Numbered from the stretch's first letter, positions 15,781 through 25,483 are shown. The stretch is DNA of 32,495 nt from Oscillospiraceae bacterium (GCA_015066205.1 SVOV01000031.1:1-32495), one strand, 5' to 3'. Program-made: numbers and translations. The notes: generated from the letters alone by a model not told the origin.

Positions 15781-17292
15781 TTATTGTAAAGGAATTCTGA
15801 TAATAAATTCCGTAAATTCATCAGGCTCAGTTTTTAGAGTTATTGTTCCTTTATGAAGCTCTATTATGCTTTTTACAATATAAAGACCCATTCCGAAGCT
15901 CTTCACATCAAGGCCGCGGGATTTATCCACCTTATAGAACCTGTCGAAGACTAATTCGCATTCATTCTGAGAAATACCCGAGCCTGTATTTTTAACGGAA
16001 AAAACAGCCTCTTTTTTTTCTGCATAAAGTGACAGGGTTATTGTTCCCTTTTCAGGGGTAAATTTAACCGCATTATCGAGAAGATTATAAATAATCTGAT
16101 TAATAAGAGTTTCGTCTGCCGCCACCGTTACATTTTCCATAGTATCGAACCCGTCGATCCTGATATTCTTTTCATCAATAAGCTTTTCAAAACCAAGAAG
16201 CGTTTTTATAAATATATCCCGAACGGAAAATGTACTTTTATTCAGAGTCAGCTTGCCTGCTTCAATTTTTGACATATTAAGCATAGCAACGACCAGACGG
16301 GAAAGCCTTTTGACCTCATCCGACACAATGGTAAGATATCTCTTCTGGTCTTCCTCGGATACGGTTCCGTCAAGAATACCGTCAATGAATCCGCTGATAA
16401 TCGTCATCGGCGTTTTAAGCTCATGGGAAACATTTGCAATAAATGAGCTTCTTGATTCTTCAAGCACGGAGAGGCTGTCAGCCATTTTATTTACGGAATC
16501 CACAAGCTGTCCGAGCTCCTTATAAACATCGGAGGTGTTTATTCTTGCAGAGAAGTCACCGCCTGCATAATGCTTTGTCGCTTCATTGATTCTTTTGAGG
16601 GGTCTTACCATACGGAAGGATATCACAAGCGACAATAAACAAGAAATACTGACAGCTATAATACTTGCGAAAATCATAATTCTTAAGAATTCCGTAGTAT
16701 AAGGAAGAAAAGCATTGGTTTCGGTCTGAATAACAATTACATAATGTGTCATTTCATTCACTTCAAAAGAAGCTGCACTTAAGAGATACTTTTCATCCGA
16801 AAACCCCGAAAGAGTACCTTCATAATTAAAGAACCGATCCTCGGAGCTTTTTATTCCTGTTATTATTTCTTCTGTAAAAGAAATATACCTGTGGAGAAGA
16901 CAGGTTCCTTCTGCAGCGGTATCAGAATCTGATTCCATTGAATCATAGCAAACCAGTATTCTGCCGTCATTTTTAACGAGAAAGATCTCTGACCCCGAGG
17001 TTACAGATGCACTGACTACAATATTCTGCAGAAGCTGAATATATGAATCCTTATACTCGGATAAATCATTCTTGTTCTCATCAACAAACAACTCAACGCT
17101 CTGAGCAACACTCAGAGCGTCATTGTTCATCGCTGTGAGCCTGTCATTTTTCCAGAATGCAAGAAAGAAAAACATAACTGCAAAACTTGATATTGTAAGG
17201 CACAGAAGAACAGAAACCGAGGTCTGAATGAAATACCATTTAAACATACTGCCTGAACGGCGTTTTCTTTTTCCTGCCATAGCTAAGCTCAC
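15781..17292 (-). CDS. Membrane sensor histidine kinase
   Basis: This senses an envelope signal and phosphorylates the response regulator encoded directly upstream. It has a transmembrane helix at about 25-47, an extracellular sensor region of about 155 residues, a second helix at about 203-226, a HAMP linker (about 228-280), a phosphoacceptor H290 in SHELKTP, an N-box with N404 and N407 (NLLDNAVKF), and a GMGL G-box. The start is uncertain: GTG at 17292 (19 bases after the regulator's stop) or ATG at 17280; neither has a strong ribosome binding site. Gene order regulator-kinase-HtrA suggests a CssRS-like protein-quality-control system, though the kinase sensor domain itself gives no signal identity. 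Confidence 0.93.
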   Translation of the reverse strand: MSLAMAGKRKRRSGSMFKWYFIQTSVSVLLCLTISSFAVMFFFLAFWKNDRLTAMNNDALSVAQSVELFVDENKNDLSEYKDSYIQLLQNIVVSASVTSGSEIFLVKNDGRILVCYDSMESDSDTAAEGTCLLHRYISFTEEIITGIKSSEDRFFNYEGTLSGFSDEKYLLSAASFEVNEMTHYVIVIQTETNAFLPYTTEFLRIMIFASIIAVSISCLLSLVISFRMVRPLKRINEATKHYAGGDFSARINTSDVYKELGQLVDSVNKMADSLSVLEESRSSFIANVSHELKTPMTIISGFIDGILDGTVSEEDQKRYLTIVSDEVKRLSRLVVAMLNMSKIEAGKLTLNKSTFSVRDIFIKTLLGFEKLIDEKNIRIDGFDTMENVTVAADETLINQIIYNLLDNAVKFTPEKGTITLSLYAEKKEAVFSVKNTGSGISQNECELVFDRFYKVDKSRGLDVKSFGMGLYIVKSIIELHKGTITLKTEPDEFTEFIIRIPLQ

Positions 17293-17311
17293 TTATATAA
17301 TGTAATATATG

Positions 17312-17995
17312 TTATCTTGTTTCAAATTTATAACCGACGCTCCATACTGTACGAAGCTCCCATTTATCGGAAACACCCTCAAGCTTTTCACGAAGACGCT
17401 TGATATGAACATCAACAGTTCTTGAATCGCCGTAATAATCAAAGCCCCATACCTCATCAAGAAGCTGATCTCTTGTAAAAACACGGTTGGGATTGCTTGC
17501 GAGATGGAAAAGAAGCTCAAGTTCCTTCGGAGGAGCATCTACATGAACTCCGCGGACCTTCATTTCATAATTTGTGATGCTGATGGAAAGATTGTCGTAA
17601 TTGACCTCTTTAGGTGTTTCTGCCGCAGGGGCAGCTGTTCTTCTGAGAACTGCCTTTATACGGGCAACAACCTCTTTTGTTTCAAAGGGCTTTACGATAT
17701 AGTCATCTGCGCCAAGCTCAAGTCCGAGTATCTTATCAAAGGTTTCGCCCTTTGCCGACAGCATTATGATCGGCACATCGCTTGTCTGTCTTATTTTGCG
17801 GCAAACCTGCCAGCCGTCAAGCTTAGGAAGCATTATATCAAGAAGGATCAGCGAGGGATTTGTGGCGGAAACACTTTCTACCGCAGCAATACCGTCATTG
17901 ACAATTATCGGTGTAAAGCCTTCCTTTGTAAGATAAAGCCTTAATAATTCGCAGATATTGACATCATCGTCAACTATAAGAATCTTTTCATTCAT
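17312..17995 (-). CDS. OmpR/PhoB-family response regulator
   Basis: The 227-residue protein has a receiver domain with acidic residues D9-D11, phospho-acceptor D53 (LLDIMLP) and K102 (VKPFE), then a winged-helix DNA-binding domain (about 130-225) ending in the typical VRTVWSVGYKFE. It would control transcription when phosphorylated by the kinase encoded next. I chose the ATG at 17995 because GGAGGAG lies about 10 bases upstream, whereas the ATG at 18028 has none. A possible promoter (TTGAGT at 18043-18038, 16 bases, TATCAA at 18021-18016) overlaps the terminator hairpin of the upstream gene. It is the first gene of the kinase and HtrA unit. Confidence 0.95.
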   Translation of the reverse strand: MNEKILIVDDDVNICELLRLYLTKEGFTPIIVNDGIAAVESVSATNPSLILLDIMLPKLDGWQVCRKIRQTSDVPIIMLSAKGETFDKILGLELGADDYIVKPFETKEVVARIKAVLRRTAAPAAETPKEVNYDNLSISITNYEMKVRGVHVDAPPKELELLFHLASNPNRVFTRDQLLDEVWGFDYYGDSRTVDVHIKRLREKLEGVSDKWELRTVWSVGYKFETR

Positions 17996-18030
17996 TATAT
18001 ATTTCTCCTCCCGGGTTGATAGATTCATTT

Positions 18031-18067
18031 AAAAAGCACTCAATGAGAAATTAATCCACCGAGTGCT
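18031..18067 (-). terminator. Intrinsic terminator of the orphan secreted protein gene
   Basis: On the minus strand AGCACTC and GAGTGCT form a 7-bp stem with a 19-nt loop, followed by TTTTT. It lies 27 bases after the stop codon of the upstream gene. Confidence 0.65.
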
Positions 18068-18094
18068 GTTAACAAAGCGGAAGCATAACGGCAC

Positions 18095-19726
18095 TTATTC
18101 AAAAGTAATATAACTGTCGTCTCCGTTTTCAAGATTTTCTATAAGACCGAGGCCGGGAATACCTTCTATTTCAGTATCAATAAGATTTCCGATATCATCA
18201 AGCACGGAAATATAAAATTCATCGTTCTTTTCATCGGGTGAAGCAGCAGGGGCTGTCACCTCTTCATCACCGAATGTGGGAGCGATAAAGGAAACAATAC
18301 CCGAAAGACCTGCGGGAAGGGATACATAGCTATTATCAAGAACCGATGAAATAACGGAATTTACGCCTAAGGATGAAAGAATACCTGAAACAAGAGAATC
18401 GGATGTAGCATAGGAGGGATTCTCGTTTTCGGGTGAAACCACGGGAGCATCACCATCGATTCCGGCATATGTCCCCTGAATCACATGAACAGTATAGGTA
18501 CATTTTGAGGTTTTGTTTTTACCTGTTGCGGTTACCGTAATAACAAGATCGCACTCGTTCTTATCGGGATCAAGCATAACCTCATTATAATAGTTATTCC
18601 TTATGGGAGTTCCGTTTACACTTACAACAAGTCCCTTATCTGAGTCTGTCGCATATGCGGTAGGATAGACCCAAAGGCTCTTGTTTCTTGTTGAAAGCAT
18701 AGCTTCATAATAATAGATATCTGCATAGAATTCATCGTTTTCCAGATCGAAATATGCAGTATTTTCAGCGACAAGCTTAAAAGCCTGTTCATAGCTTGCA
18801 TTGTCTTCTCTTATTGAAAGGCCGCCCTTTTTACCGATAAGCTGAAGCACATAATATGCTGCAGTTCCGTTGTCAACGGCTGAAGCAAGTCTTGCACTGT
18901 CCATCGTTACGGAATATTTTTTACCGAGCATAACAGCAAGGTACTTTTCCTTAAGCTCATTGAAGCTGAGCTCACTGTCAACCGTAATTCCCTGTGCCTT
19001 TACCGTCATTGCGGCAACAAGGCGGTAGACCTCATCCTCGGATGTAGAGGAGCTGACATCATAACCGTTGGTCCAAAGAGTAAGACGGGAAGCTGCGAGG
19101 ATATAATTATCAAGTGAAAGGACAGAGCCCGCAGGCATCCATTCCTTAAGAGATTCCATATTCATTCCGGTAAGATCCGCAAGATATAAAACCGCAGCCT
19201 CTTCAAGAGAGGGAACACCCTGAATAAAGCTGCCGCCGAGGGAGCCGGATGCAAAAGCAGTATAAAGGAACCTTGCCATTACAAGCTCATCTGAGCCTGC
19301 ATTTGAGGGAACGGTAATTCCGAGTCCTTCAAGATATTCTTTGATATCAGCGTCGCTGACATCACCCGAAACTATTTCGGAATTGGAATTGAGAAGCTCG
19401 AAGAAATAAATATAGCCTGCTCTCTGGGAGCCTTCTTCAAGATCATAAAATGAGGTGTAGTAATCTACATCCTTCTTAAAGCTTTCGGGAGTTTCCGAAT
19501 AAGGATACTCGGGACGGGGAATCAGTTCCACGCGCTGAGCCATTCCTTCCACCGTTGTCATATCTTCTTTTATAACAAGATCGGTAAGCCATGCGATATC
19601 TGCCTCTTCGTGGTCATACTGTGTTTCAAATGCAAGAATTGCCGCTGATGCAAAAAAGTCAGCAGACAAAAGAGCTAAACACATTAAAACACTGCTCACA
19701 CGCAAGAGGAGTTTTCCTTTTGACAC
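18095..19726 (-). CDS. Secreted protein of unknown function with a cadherin-like beta-sandwich segment
   Basis: I do not recognise the protein as a whole. It has a signal peptide (hydrophobic about 7-25), then a helical region of about 320 residues. Around residues 350-420 there is a segment (YPTAYATDSDKGLVVSVNG ... CDLVITVTATG ... YTVHVIQG) that resembles the cadherin-like beta-sandwich domain found in many surface proteins. The C-terminal 120 residues are acidic and Ser/Pro-rich. There is no sortase motif or membrane anchor, so it is probably released or bound non-covalently. The start should be GTG at 19726: GGAGG lies 8 bases before it but overlaps the upstream GTG at 19735. It has its own consensus promoter and terminator, so it is monocistronic. 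Confidence 0.7.
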   Translation of the reverse strand: MSKGKLLLRVSSVLMCLALLSADFFASAAILAFETQYDHEEADIAWLTDLVIKEDMTTVEGMAQRVELIPRPEYPYSETPESFKKDVDYYTSFYDLEEGSQRAGYIYFFELLNSNSEIVSGDVSDADIKEYLEGLGITVPSNAGSDELVMARFLYTAFASGSLGGSFIQGVPSLEEAAVLYLADLTGMNMESLKEWMPAGSVLSLDNYILAASRLTLWTNGYDVSSSTSEDEVYRLVAAMTVKAQGITVDSELSFNELKEKYLAVMLGKKYSVTMDSARLASAVDNGTAAYYVLQLIGKKGGLSIREDNASYEQAFKLVAENTAYFDLENDEFYADIYYYEAMLSTRNKSLWVYPTAYATDSDKGLVVSVNGTPIRNNYYNEVMLDPDKNECDLVITVTATGKNKTSKCTYTVHVIQGTYAGIDGDAPVVSPENENPSYATSDSLVSGILSSLGVNSVISSVLDNSYVSLPAGLSGIVSFIAPTFGDEEVTAPAASPDEKNDEFYISVLDDIGNLIDTEIEGIPGLGLIENLENGDDSYITFE

Positions 19727-19762
19727 AAACCGCACCTCCGATTAATTTTTAAATACAAAGAT

Positions 19763-19790
19763 ATTATAACATAATATAAAATAAAGTCAA
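19763..19790 (-). promoter_or_regulatory. Promoter of the orphan secreted protein gene
   Basis: On the minus strand TTGACT (19790-19785) and TATAAT (19768-19763) are 16 bases apart; the start codon lies about 37 bases downstream. Confidence 0.75.
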
Positions 19791-19828
19791 GAAAAATATA
19801 CACTTAATCTGTGAACAGTTTGTAAATG

Positions 19829-20872
19829 TCAAAGACTGAATTCATAAACCGTTTCAGAAGTATATTTCTCACCCGCCTTATAAAGGCATGAGGGGAACTG
19901 GGGATTATGGGGAGTATCGGGATAATACTGTGTTTCAAGACAGAAGCCCGTTCTCTTTTCCATGGGAAGAGAATTTTTACCTTTGATACCCTTAAGGAAA
20001 TTACCGGCATAGAACTGAACCCCGGGAAGAGTTGTATAAACATTCATTTTAATACCGCTCTTATCGCCTTCGGCACAGGCAAATTTTCTGAGCTTTCCGT
20101 CATAGCCGTTTATACAGAAATTATGGTCATATCCGCCTGTATACTGAAGCTGTATATGCTCATCATCAATATCCTTCCCGATAATGCGGGGAGAACGGAA
20201 ATCAAAAGCAGTTCCATCAACGGGGATATTTTTTCCTGTAGGTATGCTGTTTTCATCAACTTCAGTAAAAAGATCCGCATCAAGTGTAAGTGAATGAGAA
20301 AGGATATCTCCGTTATTGAAGCCGTTGAGATTAAAATATGCGTGGTTCGTAAAATTAAGATAAGTGTCTTTTGAGGAAACTGCCTCATAGCTGATATGAA
20401 CGGCATTCTCCTCCGTGAGCTTATATGTAACCTTAACCTCTTTTTCTCCGGGGAAGCCGTGAGAGCCGTCTGCAGCAATATAAGAAAACTCAACAGAATC
20501 GGAATCCGTTACAATAGCCTTCCACAAAGAAAAGCCCAGCTCGCCGCCCGAATGAAGGCAGGTTATTCCCTTTTCATTTGCGGTAAGGGGATAATTTTCT
20601 CCGCCTATTTCTATTTCGGCACCGCCGATACGGTTACATACAGGGCCGACAATAACACCCTGATAATCAGACCTTTCGAGATAGTCCTCTACAGTGTCAA
20701 AGCCGAGAAGAACATCTTGCATCTGACCGTTTTTGTCTTCAATATTAAATGAGCAGAATGTTGCACCGAGGGTCAGGATATGTGCACTGCAGTTATTCTG
20801 GTTTGAAATAATATACTTATAAACCTCTCTGCCGTCAGGCATATTTCCGAAATAAACTCTTTCAACTGCCAT
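19829..20872 (-). CDS. galM: Aldose 1-epimerase (galactose mutarotase)
   Basis: This interconverts alpha and beta anomers of galactose or glucose in the cytoplasm, feeding the Leloir pathway. The 347-residue protein shows N80-R81 (CNRIGGA), H107 (LHSGG), the catalytic acid H177 (NHAYFNL), D249 (YDHNF) and the catalytic base E313 (LETQYYPD), followed by NxPxFPS, all in the usual positions and at the usual length. The ATG is preceded by AAAGGA. No galK or galT is close, so it acts as a housekeeping single gene. It reads in the same direction as the secreted-protein gene but each has its own promoter. Confidence 0.96.
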   Translation of the reverse strand: MAVERVYFGNMPDGREVYKYIISNQNNCSAHILTLGATFCSFNIEDKNGQMQDVLLGFDTVEDYLERSDYQGVIVGPVCNRIGGAEIEIGGENYPLTANEKGITCLHSGGELGFSLWKAIVTDSDSVEFSYIAADGSHGFPGEKEVKVTYKLTEENAVHISYEAVSSKDTYLNFTNHAYFNLNGFNNGDILSHSLTLDADLFTEVDENSIPTGKNIPVDGTAFDFRSPRIIGKDIDDEHIQLQYTGGYDHNFCINGYDGKLRKFACAEGDKSGIKMNVYTTLPGVQFYAGNFLKGIKGKNSLPMEKRTGFCLETQYYPDTPHNPQFPSCLYKAGEKYTSETVYEFSL

Positions 20873-20906
20873 AAAAACTGTCCTTTCAAGTTGTTTTCAA
20901 CAAAAT

Positions 20907-20935
20907 ATTTTAATATAAGGAAAATTAAAAGTCAA
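20907..20935 (-). promoter_or_regulatory. Promoter of galM
   Basis: On the minus strand TTGACT (20935-20930) and TAAAAT (20912-20907) are 17 bases apart, with the ATG about 35 bases downstream. Confidence 0.7.
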
Positions 20936-21092
20936 GGTGAAAGAATATCCAAACAAAAATCACCGGAAGATTTTTGTATAATTATTTATATAAAGAGCAT
21001 ATTTATACATTTTGCAGTTGTTTCTGCATACTGACGGTACATTTCATCCGGCTGAATACAGAATTTTCAAAAAATTATATACATATTTTTAC

Positions 21093-21121
21093 TTGACTAT
21101 ATTTTTTATATAGGATATACT
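21093..21121 (+). promoter_or_regulatory. Promoter of the ABC transporter operon
   Basis: TTGACT (21093-21098) and TATACT (21116-21121) are 17 bases apart. The 5' leader would be about 55 bases, AT-rich and without a clear hairpin. Confidence 0.7.
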
Positions 21122-21180
21122 AAATTAAATATAATTATTATAATGTGATAAAATGCCTAAAAATTACAAGGTGGTAAATT

Positions 21181-21882
21181 ATGAGTTTCATTGAACTTGA
21201 TTCAGTTTATAAAAAGTATCAGATGGGAGAGGTTACCATAAATGCTCTCGACGGTGTTTCCTTTAACATCGAGCAGGGAGAGCTTTGTATGGTCGTCGGT
21301 CCCAGCGGTGCAGGTAAAACAACAGTGCTCAACATTCTCGGCGGAATAGATGACTGCGACGACGGGAAGATCCGTGTCGGCGGTGAGCTTGTCAATCAGT
21401 TCAATCAGAAAAGACTTGCGATGTACCGCCGTCACGATGTAGGCTTTGTTTTCCAGTTTTATAATCTCGTTCCTAATCTTACGGCTCTTGAAAATGTTGA
21501 GCTTGCTTCACAGATAAGCAATAAAGCGCTTAATCCCGTGAGAGTTCTTGAAAGAGTAGGACTCAGTGACAGAATGGACAACTTCCCCTCACAGCTTTCA
21601 GGCGGTGAACAGCAAAGGGTTTCCATTGCAAGAGCACTTACAAAGAATCCCAAGCTTCTTCTTTGCGATGAGCCCACAGGCGCACTCGATTACAACACAG
21701 GAAAACAGATTCTTCAGCTTCTTCAGGACACAAGCCGTGAAACGGGCATGACAGTTGTGATTATTACCCATAATATCGCTCTTACTCCTATGGCTGACCG
21801 TGTTATCACCATGAGAAACGGCAAGGTTCACAGAATCGCAATCAACGACAATCCCCTTCCTGTTGACAGGATAGAATGGTAA
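21181..21882 (+). CDS. ABC transporter ATP-binding protein (MacB/LolD type)
   Basis: This powers the permease encoded next. It shows Walker A GPSGAGKT (40-47), the Q-loop glutamine Q92, the signature LSGGEQQ (139-145), Walker B LLLCDEP with catalytic E164, and a switch histidine in IITHN. At 233 residues it is a single-domain ATPase of the MacB/LolD/FtsE group, whose members move peptides, lipoproteins or antimicrobials by mechanotransmission rather than by a channel. AGGTGG precedes the ATG. The permease starts 13 bases after its stop. Confidence 0.95.
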   Translation: MSFIELDSVYKKYQMGEVTINALDGVSFNIEQGELCMVVGPSGAGKTTVLNILGGIDDCDDGKIRVGGELVNQFNQKRLAMYRRHDVGFVFQFYNLVPNLTALENVELASQISNKALNPVRVLERVGLSDRMDNFPSQLSGGEQQRVSIARALTKNPKLLLCDEPTGALDYNTGKQILQLLQDTSRETGMTVVIITHNIALTPMADRVITMRNGKVHRIAINDNPLPVDRIEW

Positions 21883-21895
21883 GGAGGATCCTTCT

Positions 21896-24800
21896 TTGTC
21901 AAAAGCACTAATCAAGGATACGCTTCGCACAATAAAACGGAATTTCAGCAGATTTATTTCAATTATGCTGATCATTGCCCTCGGAACTGCTTTTTTCGTG
22001 GGCATAAAGGCTACTGCTCCCGATATGTTTGCGACAGCGGAAAAATACTATACAGACTATAATCTGATGGATATAAGAGTTCAGTCATTGGCAGGGCTTA
22101 CTGAAGATGACCTCAAAGCCATCAAAAAAATAAGCGGTGTTGAATATGCCCACGGTCAGAAATTCACCGATGCTCTCGTAAAGGTCAACGGCGAAATTGA
22201 AGCAGACATCGACGGAACGCAGATAAGCGCCCGCGCATACAGCATCTCTCCCGACCATATAGCAGATTTCTTAAACGGCACAAACGACGGCTCATTTATC
22301 AACCGTCCCGAGCTTATCGAGGGCAAATATCCGTCATCGGTCAACGAATGTCTTGTCGATGCCAGCAGGCTTTCTACTCCCGACAGTTATAAGATCGGAA
22401 ATACAATAACGCTTGAAACAGAAGCAGGAGGACTCCCCTCCTCTCTTTCCGTTAACTCCTTTACCATAGTAGGCATTATCCGTTCTCCGTATTATATCTC
22501 CTTTGAAAGAGGAAACACAAACATCGGAAGCGGAAAGATAGGAACATTTATTATAATTCCCGAAGAAGCATTCAAGTCAGAGCACTATTCTGAAATCTAT
22601 GCAAAAATTCAGGGCGCCGACTATTTCGAGCCTTATTCGGACGAGTATTTTGACTATATCTCCCCCGTTATTCAGAACATCGAAGCAATTTCAAATAATC
22701 AGGTCAAGATAAGAACGGCAAACCTCAAGCCTCAGCTTCAGAAGCAGATAGCAGAGGGTGAACAGCTGATAGCAAACAGCTCGACAGAGATATCCTCACA
22801 GCTCAAGGAGCTTGACGAAACAATTGCACAGCTTGAAGACCTTGCAATCAACGGCACAGCACTGCTGCAGCAGGCACAGGATGAATTTGATGCTAAGTTC
22901 TCCGAAGCCGAAGGAAATCTCAGCAATAATACTGCAGAATATTATGCCGCCATAGAGGCATATTCTCAGAAAGAGCAATTATATAAGGAAAACATTGATC
23001 TGTATAATGCTCAGCAGCAGCTTCATAATGAATCAAAAAGTCTTTATGATAAATCATATGCAGATTATATAGCAGGGCAAAATGCCATAGACTCGGCTCA
23101 GCAGACAATAAGCACCACAAAAGGACTTATTGAAGCGGCAGAGGCTACTCTCCTTAAAATAAGCGATGCACAGACAGGAGCATATTCACAGGAAGAGATT
23201 CAGGCTGTTATCAATATGATGCAGATAACCTACCCCGAGCTTTATGCGGCAGTAAAAGCTCTCACAACACAGGGGCTTGCAGGGGAAATCGCAGCATCCC
23301 TTGAGCCCTATATTGACTCGCAGAAAACAAATCTTGCAAAGCAGGAAAAGGTTCTTCAAGAGAAAAAAGAACAGCTTACCGCATTAGGCGAGCTTCTCAA
23401 AGCAAAAGAGAAGGAGCTCACTGATGCTACACTTAAGCTTGCAACGGCAAAAGCACAGCTTGACTCTGCGCAGTCAGAGCTTCAGTCTGCAAGAGAACAG
23501 CTTCAGACCTACGGCTATAATATCCAGAGCGGAAACCTTCAGCTTCAGATAGAAAAGATACAGGCTGAAACAAAGCTTAATGAGCTTAAAAATCAGGTGG
23601 CAAACGCCCCCTCAAATCTTGCGAGAGCAAAAGAAGAAAGAGCAAAAGCAGTTTCACAGCTTGATGCAGGTCTTATTGAAGCTCAAAGCAAGGTAAAGGA
23701 TGCAAAGGAGCTTCTTTCAAAGCTTGATACCATCAGCTGGAATATTTATGACAGAAACGATACACCCGGCTACAAGGGCTACGGACAGACAGTCAGAAAT
23801 ATTGAAGTTCTTTCAAATATCTTCCCGATTTTCTTCTTCCTTATCTCTTCACTTATCTGTCTTACAACACTTACCCGTCTTGTTGAAGAGGACAGAGTTC
23901 TTATCGGCACATATAAGGCTCTCGGATACACAATGACATCAATAGTTCTGAAATATGTCATTTATTCACTTACTGCCTGTATTTTAGGCACCGTTCTCGG
24001 AACAGGCATTGCGGTTTTCCTTTTCCCGTATGCGATAAATTCAGCCTATTCCGTAATGTATTCACTTCCCTCTCTTATATTCGTATTCCCCTGGGGATAT
24101 GCAGCACTGAGCCTTCTTATAACGCTTTCCTGTACGACGGTCGTAACGGCACTCGCTCTTTATAAAGAGCTTCAGACAAATCCCGCAGTTCTTATGCGTC
24201 CGAAGGCACCGAAAACAGGTAAGAGGATCCTTCTTGAAAAGATCACCTTCCTCTGGGAAAGACTCAGCTTTACTGCAAAGGTCACGGCAAGAAATCTTTT
24301 CAGGAACAAGCAGAGATTCACTATGACTCTTTTCGGAATTGCAGGCTGTACGGCTCTTCTTATTGCGAGCCTCGGAATGTATAATTCCATCAGTGCAATT
24401 CTTACAAAGCAATACGGTGATGATGCTATTTCAAAATATGATTTCCAGATAGTTTTCAGCTCTCCGCAGACCACAGCAACCCATACCTATGAATTCAGTG
24501 AGGCTGCAGGCGATGCGAGAGTAAGCTCTCTTATGCTGACTGCAATGAAATCAATGACAGCCGGCAGTGAAAGAAGCGATAAGACCCTTGATATTTATAT
24601 TCTTGTTCCGGAAAAACCGCAGAGCCTTGAGCAGTATATAGACCTGAGAAACCGTACAACCGGTGACAGATATCTTCTCGAGGACACAGGCGCAATCATA
24701 TCCGAAAAGCTCGCAAAAGACACAAAAACCGAAGTCGGCGATTCAATTAATTTCACAGACGGTGACGGCAAGACCTACTCAGTAACTGTCGGTGCCATTG

Positions 24801-25444
24801 TTGAAAATTACACCTTCCACTATGTATATATGACAGAAAACACCTATAAAGCAGTAACGGGCAAGGCTCCCGAATACTATTATGCGGTGGGAAATCTTTC
24901 ATCAAGCTTCAATAAAGCCGACAGCGAAACTTTGGCAAACACAAAGGGGCTTCTCACAACTGACCTTATGAAAACAGACGGCATTACAGCTATTGCCTTT
25001 ACAAGCGACACAACAGAAAGCATCTCACAGATCACCGATGCTCTGTCACTTGTCATTCTTCTTTTCTTCGTGTCTGCCCTCATTCTTGCATTTATTGTTC
25101 TTTATAACCTTTCAAACATCAACATCATCGAAAGAACAAGAGAAATTGCAACACTCAAGGTTCTGGGCTTTTATGACGGTGAGGTCAGCAGCTACATCTA
25201 CAGAGAAAACATTTTTGTTTCAATCTTCGGTATGGTGTTCGGAGTCATAGCCGGTATTATTCTTCATAAGCTTCTGATATCATTTACGGCAATCGATACC
25301 GTTATGTACGGACAGAATATTGAATGGTACAGCTTTATTATCGCAATTCTCATAACAACTGCAACCATAGTACTTGTAAATCTTCTTCTGCACAGAAAAC
25401 TCAAAAAGATTGATATGGTGCTTTCACTGAAATCGGTTGAATAA
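21896..25444 (+). CDS. MacB/FtsX-type ABC permease with a long extracellular coiled coil
   Basis: The 1182-residue permease has a first transmembrane helix at about 18-38, an extracellular domain (about 40-270), a Gln/Ala/Glu-rich coiled coil (about 275-610), three helices (about 641-658, 687-712, 728-757) forming an FtsX domain, a further helix (about 809-830), a second extracellular domain, and the last FtsX domain with helices at about 1050-1073, 1104-1127 and 1144-1165. The coiled coil is long enough to reach across much of the cell wall. The start is TTG: AAGGAGG overlaps the ATPase stop region and lies 8 bases upstream, and no ATG is suitably placed. With the ATPase it forms a two-gene exporter. 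The cargo is unknown; the neighbouring carrier-protein cluster reads towards it. Confidence 0.92.
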   Translation: MSKALIKDTLRTIKRNFSRFISIMLIIALGTAFFVGIKATAPDMFATAEKYYTDYNLMDIRVQSLAGLTEDDLKAIKKISGVEYAHGQKFTDALVKVNGEIEADIDGTQISARAYSISPDHIADFLNGTNDGSFINRPELIEGKYPSSVNECLVDASRLSTPDSYKIGNTITLETEAGGLPSSLSVNSFTIVGIIRSPYYISFERGNTNIGSGKIGTFIIIPEEAFKSEHYSEIYAKIQGADYFEPYSDEYFDYISPVIQNIEAISNNQVKIRTANLKPQLQKQIAEGEQLIANSSTEISSQLKELDETIAQLEDLAINGTALLQQAQDEFDAKFSEAEGNLSNNTAEYYAAIEAYSQKEQLYKENIDLYNAQQQLHNESKSLYDKSYADYIAGQNAIDSAQQTISTTKGLIEAAEATLLKISDAQTGAYSQEEIQAVINMMQITYPELYAAVKALTTQGLAGEIAASLEPYIDSQKTNLAKQEKVLQEKKEQLTALGELLKAKEKELTDATLKLATAKAQLDSAQSELQSAREQLQTYGYNIQSGNLQLQIEKIQAETKLNELKNQVANAPSNLARAKEERAKAVSQLDAGLIEAQSKVKDAKELLSKLDTISWNIYDRNDTPGYKGYGQTVRNIEVLSNIFPIFFFLISSLICLTTLTRLVEEDRVLIGTYKALGYTMTSIVLKYVIYSLTACILGTVLGTGIAVFLFPYAINSAYSVMYSLPSLIFVFPWGYAALSLLITLSCTTVVTALALYKELQTNPAVLMRPKAPKTGKRILLEKITFLWERLSFTAKVTARNLFRNKQRFTMTLFGIAGCTALLIASLGMYNSISAILTKQYGDDAISKYDFQIVFSSPQTTATHTYEFSEAAGDARVSSLMLTAMKSMTAGSERSDKTLDIYILVPEKPQSLEQYIDLRNRTTGDRYLLEDTGAIISEKLAKDTKTEVGDSINFTDGDGKTYSVTVGAIVENYTFHYVYMTENTYKAVTGKAPEYYYAVGNLSSSFNKADSETLANTKGLLTTDLMKTDGITAIAFTSDTTESISQITDALSLVILLFFVSALILAFIVLYNLSNINIIERTREIATLKVLGFYDGEVSSYIYRENIFVSIFGMVFGVIAGIILHKLLISFTAIDTVMYGQNIEWYSFIIAILITTATIVLVNLLLHRKLKKIDMVLSLKSVE

Positions 25445-25451
25445 ACAAAAC

Positions 25452-25483
25452 AAACGGACAGTTCAATAGCGAGCTGTCCGTTT
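25452..25483. terminator. Bidirectional terminator between ABC permease and PPTase genes
   Basis: AAACGGACAG (25452-25461) pairs perfectly with CTGTCCGTTT (25474-25483) around a 12-nt loop. It serves two convergent genes, with T-rich DNA on the right and A-rich DNA on the left. Confidence 0.85.

Larger units (their letters stand above)
20873..21180. other. Intergenic region between divergent galM and ABC transporter genes
   Basis: These 308 AT-rich bases hold one promoter in each direction and no reading frame of note. A small AAAATC/GATTTT hairpin lies at about 20956-20974 and a GCAG/CTGC repeat at about 21017-21030; neither has a clear role. Confidence 0.6.
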
